This document shows positions 62,001-64,000 of a stretch of 64,000 nucleotides of DNA, one piece after another (position 1 is the stretch's first letter; each line of letters opens with the position of its first letter). Under the pieces are notes generated by a model. The model ran no database searches and was not told where the DNA came from. It saw only the letters and a program-made list of their open reading frames with translations. Position numbers and translations under genes: made by a program. The stretch is from Adhaeribacter arboris (lineage in GTDB: Bacteria; Bacteroidota; Bacteroidia; Cytophagales; Hymenobacteraceae), in the NCBI RefSeq assembly GCF_003023845.1, contig NZ_PYFT01000001.1, positions 2,542,001 to 2,606,000 on the forward strand. The letters are read 5' to 3'.

Positions 62001-63705
62001 TAATATTGGTAAAAGTGGGGACAAGAGCCAACCGATCAAAGGTGTCCGGGATATTTGGGTAATAAAAATTAAAGAAGAAACTACTCAGGAAACATCAGCT
62101 TGGGACATGCGCTATGGAGGAGCTTCGGAAGATAAATTAACTTCTATTATAGAAACCTCAGATGCTGGCTACTTATCTGGGGGGTACAGTTACTCAGGAA
62201 GTAGTGGCGATAAAACCCAAGACACTCAAGGTAAGATTGACTACTGGATTGTAAAAAGCGATAAGAACGGTAAAAAACTCTGGGACAAACGCTACGGCGG
62301 TACCTTCGACGACTTTCTGAACCGGGTAATTCAAACCAAAGATGGCGGGTATTTGCTCGCGGGCTCTTCCCGGTCCGACGAAAATGGCGACAAGAGCGAG
62401 ATTAGCCGTGATACCGGATATGATTATTTTAAAAAGCGCGACTTTTGGCTGGTAAAGGTAGATTCTTTAGGCAATAAGCAATGGGATAAAACATTAGGGG
62501 GAAGTGGTTTGGATGAATTAGAAAAAGTGATTCAGCTTTCTTCCGGCGAGTACGTGTTAGCTGGTCATAGCAACTCTCCCGCTAGTGGCGATAAAAGCCA
62601 GGGTACGCAAGGCGGTTATGATTACTGGCTGGTAAAAGTAAGTGCCACGGGTACTAAAATATGGGATAAGCGTTATGGTGGTACTTTAGATGAAGTTTTA
62701 GGCAGCTTTACCCAGACTCAGGATGGAGGCTTTTTACTAGGTGGCACATCCTACTCCGGTAGAAATCGGGATAAATCTCAGACCAGTCGGGGTAAAAGTG
62801 ATTATTGGATTGTCCGCACGGATAAGGATGGTAACAAGCTCTGGGATAAAACATTTGGTGGCAACGGAGAAGATAATCTTGCGTCTCTTGGCCGGAGTAA
62901 TGGCGGTAGTTTCTTTCTGGCTGGCACGAGCAATTCCCCTAAAAGTGGCGATAAAAGCCAAGCAGGATACCTGGATGAAGTGGGTTATGCAACCGCAGAT
63001 TATTGGTTAATTAAGATAGATGCACAAGGCAATAAAGTTTGGGATAAAACCTTGGGTGGAACCAGCAGTGATGCCCTGCTAACCAGCACCTATACTCGGG
63101 ATGGTGGCTACGTACTAGCAGGAGGTTCCTACTCAAATAAAAGTGGCGATAAAACCCAAGACCGAGTAGGTGAATCAGACTTCTGGATTATAAAGTTAGA
63201 TGCCAATGGTAGCAAACAATGGGACAAAACCATTGGGGGTACAGAGAGCGATGCTTTACGCACTGTTTTGCAGACGAACGACGGGGGCTTACTTTTAGGA
63301 GGCAGTTCTAATTCTCCGGTGAGCGGCGATAAAACCCAACCCAGCCGAGGCTTTTCGGATTACTGGCTGGTAAAACTCGCCCCGGAAACTTCTTCAATCG
63401 CAGCCACCCGGGAAGCTACTTCCTTAGAACAACTTGTTGCTTTAACTACCGCTTTAACCGCTTACCCCAATCCCTTCCACGGCCAAATAACCGTTCAATT
63501 TAGCTTACCCGAAACCCAAACGGCCACGGTAAAAATCTACGATAACCAAGGAATGGAAGTCAGTACTTTGTTCCAGGGCGAAGCAAAAGCCAAGCAAATC
63601 TACCAAGTAGAGTGGCAAGCTGGTACTAAACCTGCCGGGCTGTACTTCCTGCAACTGCAAACCCCAACGAAACGTGAGCAGCAAAAACTACTCTTAACCA
63701 AATAA
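59089..63705 (+). CDS. T9SS-secreted triple beta-propeller protein (paralogue 4)
   Basis: A 1538-residue protein: signal peptide ending VSSAQN, seven repeats (from 59218), Ig-like domain (about 60478-60740), seven repeats (from 60748), linker TTQETSAWDMRYGG, seven repeats (from 62101), and a sorting domain (63454-63702, LTAYPNPFHGQ). The N-terminus (MNALFTLLYLL) resembles that of paralogue 2 (MNIIFTFFHLI), so 4 corresponds to 2 in a duplicated pair. Confidence 0.9.
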   Translation: MNALFTLLYLLPKLRGRFTSLFRLEILSLMLGISFVSSAQNVKWNKTIGGNYGDTFVAAQQTSDGGYILGGNSASGKSGDKTGARKGMADYWIVKLNPDGSKAWDKTIGGNDYDALTSLQQTKDGGYILGGSSNSGISGDKTEAPKGFWVVRLNADGTKAWDKTIADSRNPANYSYLRTLQLTPDGGYLLGGTSNAGVGDYKSEPSKGSNDYWVVKLNADGSKAWDKTIGTEGSESLLSVEQTSDNGYILGGYSARVTTRGYWLVKLNVNRSIVWDKFIPEGYPVYEYPGAENSTSEINIVKPTPDGGYILGGYADSKTNVYKSEAGNGSTDFWLIKLKADGQQEWNKVIGGTDRETLNSLQPTSDGGYLLGGNSRSNSSGDKTQNSQGSFDYWVVKLNADRTKAWDLTLGGNKEDNLGNVFQTKDKGYFLGGYSRSDVSETKTEASRGDYDYWVVKLDNSERQKQTVTFSPIPDVNYATQKTVTLKATASSGLPASFALISGPATVKGNTLTLTGGSGTVTVSASQAGNQKYFPAIDDTARFVVQVPPVTRLWDKSYGGVATEYYDQYTKYYGTSTLSTMVATSDGGYLLGGTSDSNRGNDKTQPTRGKSDYWIVKVDASGKKLWDKVYGGKDSDGLNRLITTTDGGYLLGGTSRSGKNGDKSQDSKGGKDYWLLKIDATGNKLWDKTYGGGNEDEFTNLISTPDGGYLLGGTSYSQNSGDKSEVSRGNADYWVVKIDAQGTKQWDKTLGGKFGEYLSSLATTPDSGYLIGGSTLSPTSGDITAPIKGGGDIWLVKIDANGQKSWDKTFGGGGGDGLGNIVPTSDGNYLLGGDSYSVSNGDKTAPNKGHTDYWLIKINPNGNKIWDKTFGGNCYDYFSNLVATPDGGFFLGGSSSSEISGDKSETNRGSYYKECESGLGQTDYWIIKLDANANKVWDRTFGTVAPQSSYTDRLTTLLATTNGEYLIGGDTNIGKSGDKSQPIKGVRDIWVIKIKEETTQETSAWDMRYGGASEDKLTSIIETSDAGYLSGGYSYSGSSGDKTQDTQGKIDYWIVKSDKNGKKLWDKRYGGTFDDFLNRVIQTKDGGYLLAGSSRSDENGDKSEISRDTGYDYFKKRDFWLVKVDSLGNKQWDKTLGGSGLDELEKVIQLSSGEYVLAGHSNSPASGDKSQGTQGGYDYWLVKVSATGTKIWDKRYGGTLDEVLGSFTQTQDGGFLLGGTSYSGRNRDKSQTSRGKSDYWIVRTDKDGNKLWDKTFGGNGEDNLASLGRSNGGSFFLAGTSNSPKSGDKSQAGYLDEVGYATADYWLIKIDAQGNKVWDKTLGGTSSDALLTSTYTRDGGYVLAGGSYSNKSGDKTQDRVGESDFWIIKLDANGSKQWDKTIGGTESDALRTVLQTNDGGLLLGGSSNSPVSGDKTQPSRGFSDYWLVKLAPETSSIAATREATSLEQLVALTTALTAYPNPFHGQITVQFSLPETQTATVKIYDNQGMEVSTLFQGEAKAKQIYQVEWQAGTKPAGLYFLQLQTPTKREQQKLLLTK
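59218..63390 (+). repeat. 21 propeller-type repeats (7 + 7 + 7) in paralogue 4
   Basis: Block one, repeat 5 carries a long insert (EGYPVYEYPGAENSTSEIN). Confidence 0.8.
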
Positions 63706-63712
63706 TAACTCT

Positions 63713-63757
63713 AACCCGAACCAGCGGAGCAAATACTTTCACTGGTTCAGGGTTTTA
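63713..63757 (+). terminator. Hairpin between paralogues 4 and 5
   Basis: AACCCGAACCAG / CTGGTTCAGGGTT, then TTT. Same position as the hairpin between paralogues 2 and 3. Confidence 0.6.
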
Positions 63758-63799
63758 TCCGAATATTTCACCCGAGAATTTTAGTTCTTCCTTAATCTT

Positions 63800-64000
63800 A
63801 TGAGAATACTTTTAAAAAACTTCTGTTTGCTTTTACCTACCCGAGCTAATTGGAAGTATAATTTTAGCTTGTTAGTGCTTATAACGGTATGCCAGCCTTT
63901 ATTTACTTCTGCCCAAAATATTGTTTGGGATAAAACCATTGGCGCCAACGATAACGACTACCTGGAAACCGCCCAACAAACCAGCGATGGCGGCTATATT
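63800..64000 (+). CDS. Paralogue 5, 5' part only (runs off the window)
   Basis: Starts with ATG at 63800 (MRILLKNFCLLLPTRANW), has a signal peptide ending FTSAQN, and reaches the first repeat (WDKTIGANDNDYLETAQQTSDGGYI). Homologous to paralogue 3 at the N-terminus. Cut by the window end. Confidence 0.85.
   Translation, partial: MRILLKNFCLLLPTRANWKYNFSLLVLITVCQPLFTSAQNIVWDKTIGANDNDYLETAQQTSDGGYI

Noticed and set aside
45938-63390. CRISPR-like direct repeats
   Set aside because: The repeats are in-frame protein repeats of about 180 bp with gradual divergence, not identical short repeats with unique spacers.

Overview
The window reads as a chromosomal segment of a Bacteroidota bacterium, most likely Cytophagales (Hymenobacteraceae-like). 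The reasons are type A C-terminal signals of the type IX secretion system (T9SS), Bacteroidota-type -33/-7 promoters, a long NusB, and a glucuronoxylan-degrading gene set. The taxon is an inference; no rRNA is present.

Region 1 (1 to about 30.1 kb) is a tailed-phage prophage, or its right part. A 3' piece of an alginate lyase gene opens the window. Then come head genes (S49 protease with nested scaffold, capsid), a possible tail tube gene, terminase small and large subunits, portal, connector, a lysis cassette (DUF5675, holin, lipoprotein that looks like a u-spanin), a cargo region (11.8-18.3 kb), tail genes (including a SprB-repeat protein and the tape measure), and a secreted polysaccharide lyase. 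A tyrosine integrase split by an IS1-family element lies next to tRNA-Pro(GGG), which probably marks the right attachment site. No replication or repressor module and no left attachment repeat is visible, so the left boundary probably lies outside the window.

The prophage transcription units are delimited by one recurring module, usually a terminator hairpin followed by GTCCTTTC-N19-nAAnTTTG. I find eight copies, all with exactly 19 nt between the two elements. Three copies (15.3, 16.2 and 17.6 kb) are still joined to truncated first codons of the tail gene that is intact at 18.4 kb. Between them sit cargo genes: a membrane-protein pair, a PAS histidine kinase, and a secreted molybdopterin-fold protein. 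This looks like repeated accretion of cargo cassettes at one gene start, and it is the most unusual structure in the prophage.

Region 2 (30.2-44.7 kb) is host chromosome. It holds an ABC exporter, nusB (split by a -1 shift at a classic slippery heptamer), a YtxH protein, isocitrate dehydrogenase, an operon of DUF1573 lipoprotein-yajC-YbbR-coaE, and a glucuronoxylan set (mannonate dehydratase, GH67 alpha-glucuronidase, GH10 xylanase). A 144-bp MITE-like element, a conserved unknown protein and a decayed membrane-protein gene follow.

Region 3 (45.6-64.0 kb) is a tandem array of five giant secreted paralogues. They consist of about 60-residue repeats that always come in blocks of exactly seven: two blocks in the first protein, three in each of the next three, and a fifth gene cut by the window end. 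I infer strings of seven-bladed beta-propellers exported by the T9SS. Genes 2+3 and 4+5 look like a duplicated gene pair, and each pair is preceded by the same regulatory block.
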